From: Acinetobacter qingfengensis
Lineage (GTDB): Bacteria; Pseudomonadota; Gammaproteobacteria; Pseudomonadales; Moraxellaceae
Assembly: GCF_008693185.1 (NCBI RefSeq)
Contig: NZ_VXKN01000005.1
Span: 62,001 to 126,000, forward strand
Reading direction: 5' to 3'
Length of the DNA stretch: 64,000 nucleotides
Part shown: positions 48,817 through 57,373 of the stretch, in pieces
Numbering within the stretch: the stretch's first letter is position 1
Layout of the letters: every line of letters starts with the position of its first letter
Translations under genes and position numbers: made by a program
The notes under the pieces: generated by a model
Databases searched by the model: none
Told to the model about the DNA's origin: nothing
Seen by the model: the letters and a program-made list of their open reading frames with translations, nothing else

Positions 48817-48936
48817 CTTATTGAGTGCCGTATTTGATTTCTAAGGTATTTTTCTCAGCCTAAAATCAATTAATATTCATTACGATGTTGTCATAAATTG
48901 GTAAGTTGTTTTATTTTAATCTAAAGATTTACCTTG

Positions 48937-48973
48937 AAAAAACAATTAGCGAAGAGTTTCCCTAATTGTTTTT
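48937..48973. terminator. Hairpin terminator downstream of the exported-protein operon
   Basis: AAAACAATTAG and CTAATTGTTTT pair around CGAAGAGTTTCC with A and T tracts on both sides, 16 bp from the stop at 48989. It would terminate the leftward operon. Confidence 0.75.
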
Positions 48974-48988
48974 AAATTTAAATATTTA

Positions 48989-49345
48989 CTACCAAGCACA
49001 AACTTTAAAATCATTACCGACCCAGCAAGCTTTCTGCTTTTGTGAACGTACAGCTTCACCCCACATGGAACCGCCACCACCGATTTTAGTCGCCTGTACT
49101 ACAGCTTGGTCTTTGCCTTCAATAATAATCATTAAACCTTCAACCCCAACTTTTTTCACAAAGCTGGGATGACTGATATAAAAACTACCACCGCCTTGAG
49201 ACTCAAAATTGCATTTACCTTTGTAACGGGTTTGACCGCCCTCATCAATCTGGCAAGTAGCTTCCTTGGCTTTGGCTTGTACCAGTGTTGGATAAGTTGC
49301 AACCAATCCAGCAGAAAGCATTAAACCCAGTGTAAATTTTTTCAT
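48989..49345 (-). CDS. Small exported protein with four cysteines
   Basis: From ATG 49345 (AGGAAAA upstream) the protein has 118 residues. It starts with a clear signal peptide (MKKFTLGLMLSAGLVATYPT then LVQAKA). The mature part begins ATCQIDEGGQTRYKGKCNFE and carries SQGGGSFYISHPSF, GGGGSMWGEAVRS and a final KACWVGNDFKVCAW. The four Cys suggest two disulfides. I recall the W-G-E-A..CW.G.DF..CAW ending in small exported proteins of other Proteobacteria, but know no function. It is the last gene of a leftward operon and has a truncated sister at 48397. Confidence 0.75.
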   Translation of the reverse strand: MKKFTLGLMLSAGLVATYPTLVQAKAKEATCQIDEGGQTRYKGKCNFESQGGGSFYISHPSFVKKVGVEGLMIIIEGKDQAVVQATKIGGGGSMWGEAVRSQKQKACWVGNDFKVCAW

Positions 49346-49374
49346 AACATTTTTCCTATAAATAGACATTAAAA

Positions 49375-49599
49375 TTATTTAGAACGTAAAACTAGTGCAC
49401 CGATAATGAGTAAAATCAATACCCCACCAATAAACTTACCGACAGAGGGAAACATTACCGCAGGCCAGACAATGCCTTGACCAATGTTGTAGGCAAAAGA
49501 TTTATAGTTATACTGTCCCCAAAAATGCTGATACACCGCAAAGAAGAACCCGATAATCAAATATCCACCAATCACCCATGCCTTAATGCTGTCTTTCAT
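49375..49599 (-). CDS. Small two-helix membrane protein
   Basis: The 74-residue protein has two membrane helices (WVIGGYLIIGFFFAVYQHFW and FIGGVLILLIIGALVL) with a polar loop containing QYNYKSFAYNIGQG. Its start overlaps the stop of the 44-residue gene (ATGA), so they are translated together. No family recognised. Confidence 0.65.
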   Translation of the reverse strand: MKDSIKAWVIGGYLIIGFFFAVYQHFWGQYNYKSFAYNIGQGIVWPAVMFPSVGKFIGGVLILLIIGALVLRSK

Positions 49600-49730
49600 T
49601 TTGTATCCCCACCTACAGCAAAATTAACCAATAACATAAACAGCCCCACCAGAATCATAAAACCAATAAAAGGCAGACCCAGAAATGCCACAATAATGAT
49701 GACCACGATCACACCTGCAAGAAAACGCAT
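49596..49730 (-). CDS. 44-residue hydrophobic peptide
   Basis: The reverse strand from ATG 49730 reads MRFLAGVIVVIIIVAFLGLP then FIGFMILVGLFMLLVNFAVG and GDTK before TGA. Two membrane helices. It overlaps the next gene by ATGA and starts 4 bp after the lipoprotein stop, so its position in the operon supports that it is real despite its length. Confidence 0.6.
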   Translation of the reverse strand: MRFLAGVIVVIIIVAFLGLPFIGFMILVGLFMLLVNFAVGGDTK

Positions 49731-49734
49731 TGGT

Positions 49735-49992
49735 TTACTCCCGCATACACTGCATTGTGCTTTGCATCATATCGTTCTGGAATTGTTCGGTTTGGCTCAT
49801 GGTGTAAAGTTGATTTTTAAACCCATCCTCTCCATATTTATCTTCAAGCCTTTTATAAATACATTTACAGGTAGAACCTTCAATGCCACCTGTTTTACAA
49901 CCACTGATAAACTGACGTTCTTCCTTACTCGCACAACCAACAGCAGACACCCCGATCAATACTAATGACAGGGCAGATAAATACATTCTCAT
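49735..49992 (-). CDS. Small lipoprotein of the exported-protein operon
   Basis: From ATG 49992 (GGAG upstream) the 85-residue protein has a lipoprotein signal (MRMYLSALSLVLIGVSAVG then Cys; lipobox SAVGC). The mature domain of about 65 residues has four more Cys (SGCKTGGIEGSTCKCIYKRL and MQCMRE) and a charged helix. It is the first gene of the four-gene operon lipoprotein, 44 aa, 74 aa, exported 118 aa. Function unknown. Confidence 0.75.
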   Translation of the reverse strand: MRMYLSALSLVLIGVSAVGCASKEERQFISGCKTGGIEGSTCKCIYKRLEDKYGEDGFKNQLYTMSQTEQFQNDMMQSTMQCMRE

Positions 49993-50154
49993 TGTTACTC
50001 CGTTCATTATTCTTTTTTTAGATATGATTAAACGTAGTCAGCGTATGACGAAATACAGCCTGAGACAGCAACAGAAAAATTCAGGTCAAAACAGTCAGAA
50101 AGCTGACACAACCATAACTAAAATAGTCAAAGTACACATGCACAAACTGAACTG

Positions 50155-50487
50155 TTATTTACAGGTCACTTTTTTGGCATTCTGAAATTCCATGATGGTG
50201 GTAATGCCTTCATAGTTTTCAAACTTTTGGTCTTTGGCAGTGATTTGAATGCAATCACCTTTTTTAACGGATTTCAGGTTTTGATATTGTTTAGGGGTAA
50301 GATCAACCGTGTAAACAGAAATATTGCCTTTATTGGTTGCAAAGAAAGCCGCTTCTTCGCTCCATTGAATATTATTTTTAACTTTAACGGTCATGCTGGC
50401 AGCATACAGACTTGAGGTGGAAAATAGTGCTGTAACAGCCAATATCTGGACTGATTTTTTGATGAGGGATGGTGCAAAGATTTGCAT
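50155..50487 (-). CDS. Small exported protein, possible OB-fold
   Basis: The 110-residue protein has a signal peptide (SVQILAVTALFSTSSLYAAS). The beta-rich mature part contains ISVYTVDLTPKQYQNLKSVK, KGDCIQITAKDQKFENYEG and a final Cys. The pattern resembles short OB-fold periplasmic proteins but the assignment is weak. Separated from the lipoprotein operon by 150 bp, and transcribed the same way. Confidence 0.6.
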   Translation of the reverse strand: MQIFAPSLIKKSVQILAVTALFSTSSLYAASMTVKVKNNIQWSEEAAFFATNKGNISVYTVDLTPKQYQNLKSVKKGDCIQITAKDQKFENYEGITTIMEFQNAKKVTCK

Positions 50488-51052
50488 GGTGATGACTCCT
50501 TAGCTAAAAAGAAGTTCTACCAAATCACTGCTAAATGATGGTGGCAGAACGAGAGCGGGTTAGCAGACTGATAGCTAAGAATCAGCACGCACGAAGGCGT
50601 CCCCCTCCCGTTCCACCGTAGAGGGGGCACGAGAAAACACGCACAAAAAACACAGTTAAACTGTATTGTTGTGCGCTTAGCTAAAACGGTCTGCTAAAAC
50701 CGACTGGCGATGTAGGCCAGCAGGGGAATGATAAATTTATGAGGGGAGTTAGTCAATTCTTATCAGAACGGTTTAATGATTATAAATACTGGATTTGGAT
50801 TATTATGTTGAATTTGATATGAACAAAGAGGTTGTAAATTATTTTGCGTAAGTCTGATATTTTAATCGAACATCTAAACGAATTGTAAACTAATGCAATG
50901 CTATTTTTACCTGTCTATTTTACGAAGTAATTAAGTCAATTTAATTTTTTTCCTCTATTCTCAACCAATTCCCCTTATTTCACCGCCTTGCTTGAGATTA
51001 ATAATTTGCCTTGATATGGTGTTTTTGATGATTGAAAAAACAGAGTTTTACA
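50488..51052. other. Intergenic region with a large, folded, GC-richer core
   Basis: The central part (50560-50697) is framed by long-range pairing. TTAGCAGAC (50560-50568) pairs with GTCTGCTAA (50689-50697), and TAGCTAAG (50572-50579) with CTTAGCTA (50676-50683). Inside are CCCCCTC/GAGGGGG (50601-50607 with 50621-50627) and ACAGTT/AACTGT near 50655. There is no ORF. The right part is plain AT-rich sequence leading to radA. It looks like a structured RNA or a nicking/replication site. Confidence 0.55.
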
Positions 51053-52453
51053 ATGGCTAAAAGTACAGTCTATGTATGCAGTGATTGTGGTAAGGAGGAG
51101 GATAAGTGGACAGGACAATGTATCCAATGTGGTGAATATAACAGTTTCAGCAAAACAACAGTTGAACGAAAGGCTCAACATCGGGCTACGGCAGGTTTAA
51201 GCCATTCTGGCTATGCAGGACAACAACATCATATTACGAAATTAAATGCCGTTCAGCTTAGTCAGGAAATTCGGTGTTCAACAGGTATAGGAGAGTTTGA
51301 TCGTGTATTAGGTGGTGGTTTGGTTACTGGATCAGTAGTTTTAATTGGTGGCGATCCTGGCATTGGCAAATCAACATTGCTTTTACAGACAGCGACTCAT
51401 ATTGCAGAAAATCAATCAGTTTTATATATTACAGGAGAGGAGTCACTATCCCAAGTTGCCATGCGAGCTAAACGATTGGGGTTGCCACTGGACAGGTTAG
51501 ATGTCATGGCAGAAACGAATGTAGAGCGTATTTGTGAAACGCTTATGGAACAAAAATCTGCCGTTGTGATTTTAGATTCTATTCAAACACTTTATACAGA
51601 ATCTATTGAGTCGGCATCTGGAAGTGTAGCTCAAATTAAGGAGTCTGCTTCCATTCTGACTAAATTAGCAAAGCACTCAGATATTTCTTTAATTGTAGTT
51701 TGCCATGTTACTAAAGAAGGTGCATTAGCTGGACCAAAGGTACTAGAACATATGGTGGATTGTGTATTGTATTTTGAAGGTCAAACGGATCTACAGTATC
51801 GCATGATACGAGCAGTCAAAAATCGTTTTGGTGTGGTCAATGAATTAAGTGTTTTTGATATGACAAATCAGGGATTAAAGGAAGTGATAAAACCAGCAAT
51901 GATTTTTCTGGATCGTTATGGTGAGGCAGTTGCTGGATCTATTGTCATGGTTGGTCGAAATGGTGTACGTCCATTTTTAGTTGAAGTGCAGGCATTGGTG
52001 AGTAAAACCCCCAATGCACCCAGACAGCTCATTTCAGGTCTGGAGCATAATCGCTTGTCACTGATGCTAACTATTTTGAAAGAACATGCCAAAGTGGATA
52101 TTCTTGAACATGGCGTCTATTTGAATATTATTGGAGGTCTAAAGATTACCGAAACAGCGTCAGATTTGGCAGTTCTATTGGCTTGTGTATCTAGCTTGAA
52201 GAATCAACCCTTGCCTCACGATATGGCTGTGTTTGGTGAAGTCGGTCTGTCTGGCGAGATTCGTTCTGTACCCCATGCGCAGGAACGCATAAAGGAAGCA
52301 CAAAAGAATGGATTTAAAACTATAGTTGTGCCTAAAGTGAATCAGCCAAAACAATCTATTGACTCTATCAAAGTGATTGCTGTGGAATATTTGTATCAGG
52401 CTTTGCAGGCTGTGTTTGAACAAAATAGTGAGGAACTTAGGCAAGTGGGATAA
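51053..52453 (+). CDS. RadA/Sms-type recombination ATPase, island-borne
   Basis: The 466-residue protein has all RadA landmarks. These are an N-terminal zinc finger (CSDCGKEEDKWTGQCIQCGE), Walker A in GGDPGIGKSTLL, the KNRFG motif in RAVKNRFGVVNELS, and a C-terminal Lon-like domain (GLKITETASDLAVLLACVSS). RadA drives branch migration of recombination intermediates. Start is ATG 51053 (the open frame begins at TTG 51032). A chromosomal radA is expected elsewhere, so this is probably an element-specific paralogue that replaces an annealase partner for the island exonuclease. Confidence 0.92.
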   Translation: MAKSTVYVCSDCGKEEDKWTGQCIQCGEYNSFSKTTVERKAQHRATAGLSHSGYAGQQHHITKLNAVQLSQEIRCSTGIGEFDRVLGGGLVTGSVVLIGGDPGIGKSTLLLQTATHIAENQSVLYITGEESLSQVAMRAKRLGLPLDRLDVMAETNVERICETLMEQKSAVVILDSIQTLYTESIESASGSVAQIKESASILTKLAKHSDISLIVVCHVTKEGALAGPKVLEHMVDCVLYFEGQTDLQYRMIRAVKNRFGVVNELSVFDMTNQGLKEVIKPAMIFLDRYGEAVAGSIVMVGRNGVRPFLVEVQALVSKTPNAPRQLISGLEHNRLSLMLTILKEHAKVDILEHGVYLNIIGGLKITETASDLAVLLACVSSLKNQPLPHDMAVFGEVGLSGEIRSVPHAQERIKEAQKNGFKTIVVPKVNQPKQSIDSIKVIAVEYLYQALQAVFEQNSEELRQVG

Positions 52454-52621
52454 AGCAAATTGATTTTACCTAACATTATTTAGAGTGTTTGCTGTGAATA
52501 ATGAGTTTCATCTAGTAAAGTAGCGATTATGGTACAGGTAAATTTTGTTGTGGTATCTACTGAATTTATTGCTAGTACACCGTATTGAAACCCTATACAG
52601 AAGAGAGATCAACGATAGTTA

Positions 52622-54085
52622 ATGAATGCTGAACATCCACTATTGCTAGAGATTCAAAAAGGCGAAAGCAAGACGCTAGAATTTAAACAGCAGTTACCCA
52701 AAGGGCAACAAATAGCCAAGACTTTAATCGCCTTTGCAAATAGTAGTGGCGGTAAGTTAATTGTTGGGGTTTCGGATGATCGGCAGTTAGTTGGGATTCA
52801 GGAAGATATCTTTGACTTACAAGATAAAATTACCTCAATGATTTATGAGTTGTGCAGCCCGCAATTGGCAGCACAAATCTATATTGAAAATATTGCAGGC
52901 GTAGAGTTATTGGTTGTGGAGGTGGCTCGTGGAAGTTTATTTCCATACTATCTTAAATCTGTGGGGCGTGAGCAAGGTACATATATCCGTTTAGGTGCAA
53001 GTAACCGTGTTGCATCGCCTGAAAATATTCAACAACTAGAATTGCAACGGTTCAATGTCAGTTTCGATTCGTTGGCAAATTATCAATATCCTTTAGACAA
53101 ACTAGATTTAACTGTATTGGAAATTGCGTTCAAGGCTACCGATAAAGCATTAACTTTAGAAAAAATGCTGAACCTAAAACTGGTTATAGAGGAACAAGGA
53201 CAGCAGTATGCCAGTCATGGCTTATTGATTTTATTGGGTAAATATGAGCATGTCATGACCCAGTGTGCCAGATTTAAAGGCACGAACATGAGTGTATTTT
53301 TAGACCGTAAAGAATATACAGGAGATTTGTTTTCTCAAATTGAGCAAACAGAAATTTTTATTAAAAATCATTTGTCTTTGCGTGCCGAAATTCGTGGTTT
53401 AAAACGTTACGATTATTTGGAAATTCCAGAAAATGCAATTCGTGAAGCCTTAATCAATGCCTATGTTCATCGGGACTATAGTAATTTTGGGCGTAATATT
53501 AAAGTCGCTATCTATGATGATCTAGTCAATATTGTATCTCCAGGTGGATTGCCTAATGGTTTAACCGAAGCAGATTTATTGCAAGGACGTTCAGAAATTC
53601 GTAATCGGGTATTGGCTCGTGTGTTTAGAGAACTAGGCTATATTGAGCATTGGGGTAGTGGTCTGCAACGGATAAAACAAATCTGTGAAGCAGAACATTT
53701 AACCACACCTGAATTTCTGGAAACTGGTGATTTTTTTGATGTGAAGTTATATCGTCCTGTGATTGAGTCGTTAGGTGGCTCAATCGAAGATTTAGGTGGC
53801 TCAATAGGTGGCTCAATCGAAGATTTGGGTGGCTCAATGGTAGACACTGAAATATTGACTGACCGACAAAATAAGATTTTAGTTTTAATTCAACAAAATC
53901 CCAAAATTTCTTATCGTGATATGGCGGTACAGTTGGGTATCAATGATTCGGCAGTAAAAAAACACCTCAATCATTTAAGAGATACAGGTTGGCTTGAGCG
54001 TGTTGGTGGAACACGTGGGTATTGGCTGGTTAAAAAAAGTTTTAATGTTGATCACCTATCATTAAATAATAAAGATAATGGATGA
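52622..54085 (+). CDS. AlbA_2/Schlafen-like ATP-binding transcriptional regulator
   Basis: The 487-residue protein starts with an AlbA_2 domain (ESKTLEFKQQLPKGQQIAKT, FANSSGGKLIVGVSDDRQLV). It contains the HATPase-like C-terminal region of this family (IPENAIREALINAYVHRDYS, GGLPNGLTEADL, REIRNRVLA-type GRSEIRNRVLARVF) and ends in a winged HTH (ISYRDMAVQLGINDSAVKKH). Between them, about residues 384-405, lies a repeated GGSIEDL linker. Such genes are common in defence and mobile regions. It follows radA by 168 bp in the same direction. Confidence 0.85.
   Translation: MNAEHPLLLEIQKGESKTLEFKQQLPKGQQIAKTLIAFANSSGGKLIVGVSDDRQLVGIQEDIFDLQDKITSMIYELCSPQLAAQIYIENIAGVELLVVEVARGSLFPYYLKSVGREQGTYIRLGASNRVASPENIQQLELQRFNVSFDSLANYQYPLDKLDLTVLEIAFKATDKALTLEKMLNLKLVIEEQGQQYASHGLLILLGKYEHVMTQCARFKGTNMSVFLDRKEYTGDLFSQIEQTEIFIKNHLSLRAEIRGLKRYDYLEIPENAIREALINAYVHRDYSNFGRNIKVAIYDDLVNIVSPGGLPNGLTEADLLQGRSEIRNRVLARVFRELGYIEHWGSGLQRIKQICEAEHLTTPEFLETGDFFDVKLYRPVIESLGGSIEDLGGSIGGSIEDLGGSMVDTEILTDRQNKILVLIQQNPKISYRDMAVQLGINDSAVKKHLNHLRDTGWLERVGGTRGYWLVKKSFNVDHLSLNNKDNG
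53774..53838 (+). repeat. In-frame tandem GGTGGCTCAAT repeats in the AlbA-type gene
   Basis: GGTGGCTCAAT occurs at 53774, 53795, 53807 and 53828, in 21-bp and 12-bp steps, all multiples of three. The encoded linker is made of LGGSIED and GGSI units. Copy number could vary by slippage without breaking the frame. Confidence 0.85.
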
Positions 54086-54151
54086 GTGTGTGTTTATAAT
54101 CATCCACGTATCTCTATATTTTATCGAGCTATAAGCTCAAATAGGATAGTT

Positions 54152-55291
54152 TTAAATCACTGTGAGCATACTTCTACGTCTTTCAGCTTCAAGGTTATAA
54201 CGTTTAGAAGCTATATGGAAAGTAAGATTGTTAATTTCCTCTAGCGTTATATTTAAAGCATTAGTAAGCTCAGATAGCTGAAACTTTTCGTCTGATAAGG
54301 CTTGAAAGACTTTATCTAAAAGAAGTGATGTTTCATGGGCTATAGGGTTTGGTTCGTTATTCTTTCCTCTTTGAGCTAATTGTTTATAAATGCTGGTGGC
54401 ATTCCAAGTCGAAATAATCCCCAATTTATGGTAACGATAAGTTAAAGCAGCAGCAGAAACACGCCAGATACTTTTCTTCATTACAATGCTTTTAAGTGAT
54501 GGAGATCGGATTGGTTCCGCAGATATGCTGCGCCTCGGCATTAAAAATGCGGATGCAAAAGCATTGGCTTCCTGCTCTTGAATGCCTTCAACGACTCCAT
54601 GTTTGTGCATTACTAAATGCCCTAATTCATGTGCTAAGTCGAATCTACATCGTTCAGCAGTTTTAGATGTATTTAAGAAGATAAATGGACGATCATTAGT
54701 CCATCGGCAACAAGCATCTACGTCTTGAGCATCGTTTGTTAAAGAAAAAACACGAATACCTTTGGATTCTAATAGTGCAATTAAATTACCAATAGGTTGC
54801 TCACCTAGCCCCCATGCTTTGCGAAGAGTTTCAGCACATATTTCTGGAAAAGAAAATTCTAAATAATATTGTTCATTATCTTCATCTATCTCATCTAATG
54901 ATTGGAAATTGTCTATAGAAACATCATTTCGTAATTCATGTAGATCAGGCACATCTGGTGCTGGTAAATCAAAATTCTGATCAATCCATTTGCTGAGCAT
55001 TTCGGCTAAAATGGTTTGACTAATTGCCATGTCTCTTTTTTTAGCAGTCATTTTTGAAAGTGCTCTAAAACTTACTGCTTGAGCTTCTACTTTCTCAAAA
55101 TCATCACCATAGAAAAAATTGACAGGAAAATCTAGGATTTCTGCTGCTTTCTGTAAAATACGGTCATCAACTTCTTGATTGCTATACCAATTTGAAATGG
55201 TTCTATCGGTTACATCTAAACGATGAGCCAGTTCTCTCTTTGTCAATCCACGGCGTTGACGAGCGAGATCAAAACGACTCATATTAAACAT
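54152..55291 (-). CDS. XRE-HTH plus ImmA/IrrE metallopeptidase
   Basis: The 379-residue protein has an N-terminal XRE helix-turn-helix (residues about 5-60: FDLARQRRGLTKRELAHRLD, VTDRTISNWYSNQEVDDRIL) and a COG2856 metalloprotease domain with RFDLAHELGHLVMHKHGVVE, HExxH near residues 215-219. Then comes EQEANAFASAFLMP with the third ligand region. ImmA-type proteases cleave repressors (as in ICEBs1) or act in toxin-antitoxin and defence units. A gene of unknown function lies 11 bp upstream in the same operon, so the two are probably partners. Confidence 0.9.
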   Translation of the reverse strand: MFNMSRFDLARQRRGLTKRELAHRLDVTDRTISNWYSNQEVDDRILQKAAEILDFPVNFFYGDDFEKVEAQAVSFRALSKMTAKKRDMAISQTILAEMLSKWIDQNFDLPAPDVPDLHELRNDVSIDNFQSLDEIDEDNEQYYLEFSFPEICAETLRKAWGLGEQPIGNLIALLESKGIRVFSLTNDAQDVDACCRWTNDRPFIFLNTSKTAERCRFDLAHELGHLVMHKHGVVEGIQEQEANAFASAFLMPRRSISAEPIRSPSLKSIVMKKSIWRVSAAALTYRYHKLGIISTWNATSIYKQLAQRGKNNEPNPIAHETSLLLDKVFQALSDEKFQLSELTNALNITLEEINNLTFHIASKRYNLEAERRRSMLTVI

Positions 55292-55302
55292 AGTATTGCC
55301 TC

Positions 55303-55992
55303 TTAAGCCTTTTTACGTCTAATTTGAAAATCAATAGACGGTGTAGGGTCTGGAGAATTAGGGGAAAGAATAGTATCAAATTCAGATTCAGGATCAATAC
55401 TGATTTCTTTCAAAATTATACGTTCATGATATTCTGAAAAATATTTTCCATCTGGCGTTAATTGCGATGGGCATGATAGCTCACTTCTAATTATTTGATT
55501 TTTATAATCAATATAATACATTAGAGCCCAACACCATGTATCAACATGAAGTTTCTCTGTAAGCATATCCCCATCTAATTGAGCTTTTGCAATTAAGGAA
55601 AACATAGTGCCTTTAGGATTTCGATTTCTTGCTGTTTTAACCTCTTGAAATTGCTCTTCATTAGACGGAGTAAAACCTTTACGCCCGACATTGGCATTGC
55701 CTGCCATAAAGTTAATTAATATACCTAAACTTTTATGTTGAACCCATTCAGAATTGCTTCTTGAAAATTTACTGTACCCAAGAGGTATTAGCCTTTCTCG
55801 TAAAAAGGCTATGCCTTCAGCATATTGTTTAATTCCCCCATAAATTTTTGGATGATTCTTTGTTGTGCCTTTACGTTCAACAAAGCTATCATCTATAACA
55901 CCTAAAAGTAGTTTTTGATCAAAATTGAATACTTCTTTTAACCTTGTTTTTACGAAATCTGGATCATCAATTGTTCGATTTAATGGTTGCAT
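55303..55992 (-). CDS. Unknown protein paired with the ImmA/IrrE protease
   Basis: From ATG 55992 (229 residues; a TTG at 56016 would add 8) the protein reads MQPLNRTIDDPDFVKTRLKE. The central segment runs VQHKSLGILINFMAGNANVG and RKGFTPSNEEQFQEVKTARN, and the C-terminal region has LHVDTWCWALMYYIDYKNQI. No motif I recognise is present. It ends in a Pro/Ser-rich tail with IRRKKA. It is first in the leftward operon with the metalloprotease (11 bp apart) and divergent from the Mrr-like nuclease. It could be a target, toxin or antitoxin of the pair. Confidence 0.6.
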   Translation of the reverse strand: MQPLNRTIDDPDFVKTRLKEVFNFDQKLLLGVIDDSFVERKGTTKNHPKIYGGIKQYAEGIAFLRERLIPLGYSKFSRSNSEWVQHKSLGILINFMAGNANVGRKGFTPSNEEQFQEVKTARNRNPKGTMFSLIAKAQLDGDMLTEKLHVDTWCWALMYYIDYKNQIIRSELSCPSQLTPDGKYFSEYHERIILKEISIDPESEFDTILSPNSPDPTPSIDFQIRRKKA

Positions 55993-56166
55993 AGGATGGA
56001 ATCTCTTTAATCTCAATCAAACTGATAATAACTAAAAATAAGTAAAAAAAATAGAAAAATTCATAATTTTTGGTGGAAAAAATAGAAATTAATGTATAAG
56101 CTTTGTCTTAGTTAATTTAGTAGTTAAGTTATTTTTATAAAAATTTATTAATATTAAAGGGTTGGT

Positions 56167-57204
56167 ATGTTGAATTTTCAAGAGCTTCCTAAGAGTGGAG
56201 TGAAATTTGAACAATTAATTAGAGAACTTTTACTTAAAAAAGGACTTAGACCACAATGGACTGGAATAGGACCTGATAGTGGACGGGATTTATTGGTTGA
56301 GGAAGAGCTCAGAAGCTGTATAAAGGATAGTAAGCGAATTTGGTTAGTTGATTGTAAACATTTTGCTAATTCAGGAAAGACGGTTGGGGTAGCAGATATT
56401 ATTGATATTAGGGATAGGTGTGACCGTGTAGGCGCAAAAGGATTTCTACTTGTATGCTCCACCACTGTATCATCTGAACTTTCTCGGAAGTTAGATGAGA
56501 TTAATTCGAATACTAATATTGTAACAGAAATTTGGGATTCTATAACTATTGAGAAATTATTATTAAATCCAACGTCTTATTCCATTGCTCAGCAATTCTT
56601 TCCTGTTTCATTAGCAATCCCTGCTTGGCAGATGTTTTATACTGAACGTGAAGAAAGATGGATGTCACATTATAGAGGTTATTTTTTATATGTAGAAAGT
56701 CGTTCTGGTATAGAGCCACCTTGCTTAAGCGATTTAGAGGCAATCATACGTGAGTTAGAGCGTGTGGAGCTAGGCGTAAATGAATCATTGAGAATTCGTG
56801 CAATTTGGCATGATACACCAAATGGGCCAATATATAGTGTTTCTGCTGACTATTTAGTTCCATCAGAAAACTTGCCAGTATTGTCACCTTTAGATATTAA
56901 ATATCAATTAAATGATTATTGTGTTAGTGGTGGCTTTGTTTATTGGCATATTAAATTACAAATAACATTACCTCAATCTGATTATTATTCTCCAGATGAT
57001 CCTGCTTATTATAGTCTATTTAAGCAACCATTATTTAATGCTTTTTATGGTATAGGTGAGCTTTCACGAATAGCAGAATATAATAAATGGGTCAATCAAG
57101 AGCCACCTCTTATTAGAAATTTTAATGATCAGATGATATGGGAACATAATAAGGAGAAGTTTGGATATACAAAATTGGGAGATTTAGCGTGTCGTATATT
57201 ATAA
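56167..57204 (+). CDS. Mrr-like restriction endonuclease-fold protein
   Basis: The 345-residue protein begins GVKFEQLIRELLLKKGLRPQ, then GPDSGRDLLVEE near residues 36-47 and WLVDCKHF with Asp62 and Lys64. Together these are the GxD...(D/E)xK core of Mrr_cat nucleases. FLLVCSTTVSSELSRKL continues the fold to about residue 120. The C-terminal 200 residues (with HYRGYFLYVESRSGIEPP) match nothing I know and may be a sensor or specificity domain. It is the last gene before the right attachment site and divergent from the protease operon, the classic spot for defence cargo. Confidence 0.75.
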   Translation: MLNFQELPKSGVKFEQLIRELLLKKGLRPQWTGIGPDSGRDLLVEEELRSCIKDSKRIWLVDCKHFANSGKTVGVADIIDIRDRCDRVGAKGFLLVCSTTVSSELSRKLDEINSNTNIVTEIWDSITIEKLLLNPTSYSIAQQFFPVSLAIPAWQMFYTEREERWMSHYRGYFLYVESRSGIEPPCLSDLEAIIRELERVELGVNESLRIRAIWHDTPNGPIYSVSADYLVPSENLPVLSPLDIKYQLNDYCVSGGFVYWHIKLQITLPQSDYYSPDDPAYYSLFKQPLFNAFYGIGELSRIAEYNKWVNQEPPLIRNFNDQMIWEHNKEKFGYTKLGDLACRIL

Positions 57205-57373
57205 GTTAAGATGTGATGAGCGTGTTCACAGAAAGTTATTGTCTAAGTTGAGTTTCCAAAGTGGTGAATTGGGAATTATTTAAATCCTACTAAGAAATCC
57301 AAACATAGATAAGTTAAAAAGCTATGTGCAAAGATAGAGTTGTTAAAATATGTAAATATTTTTAACAAAAAAA

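Noticed and set aside
49477..49965. 162-residue open frame on the plus strand across the small exported-protein operon
   Set aside because: It runs antisense to four tightly coupled genes with signal peptides, lipobox and good ribosome binding sites. Its own composition (many Thr, Pro, His) looks like an antisense shadow.
53774..53838. Possible CRISPR-like repeat array
   Set aside because: Repeats are 11 bp, unevenly spaced, in frame within a coding linker and have no spacers of regular size; no cas genes are present.
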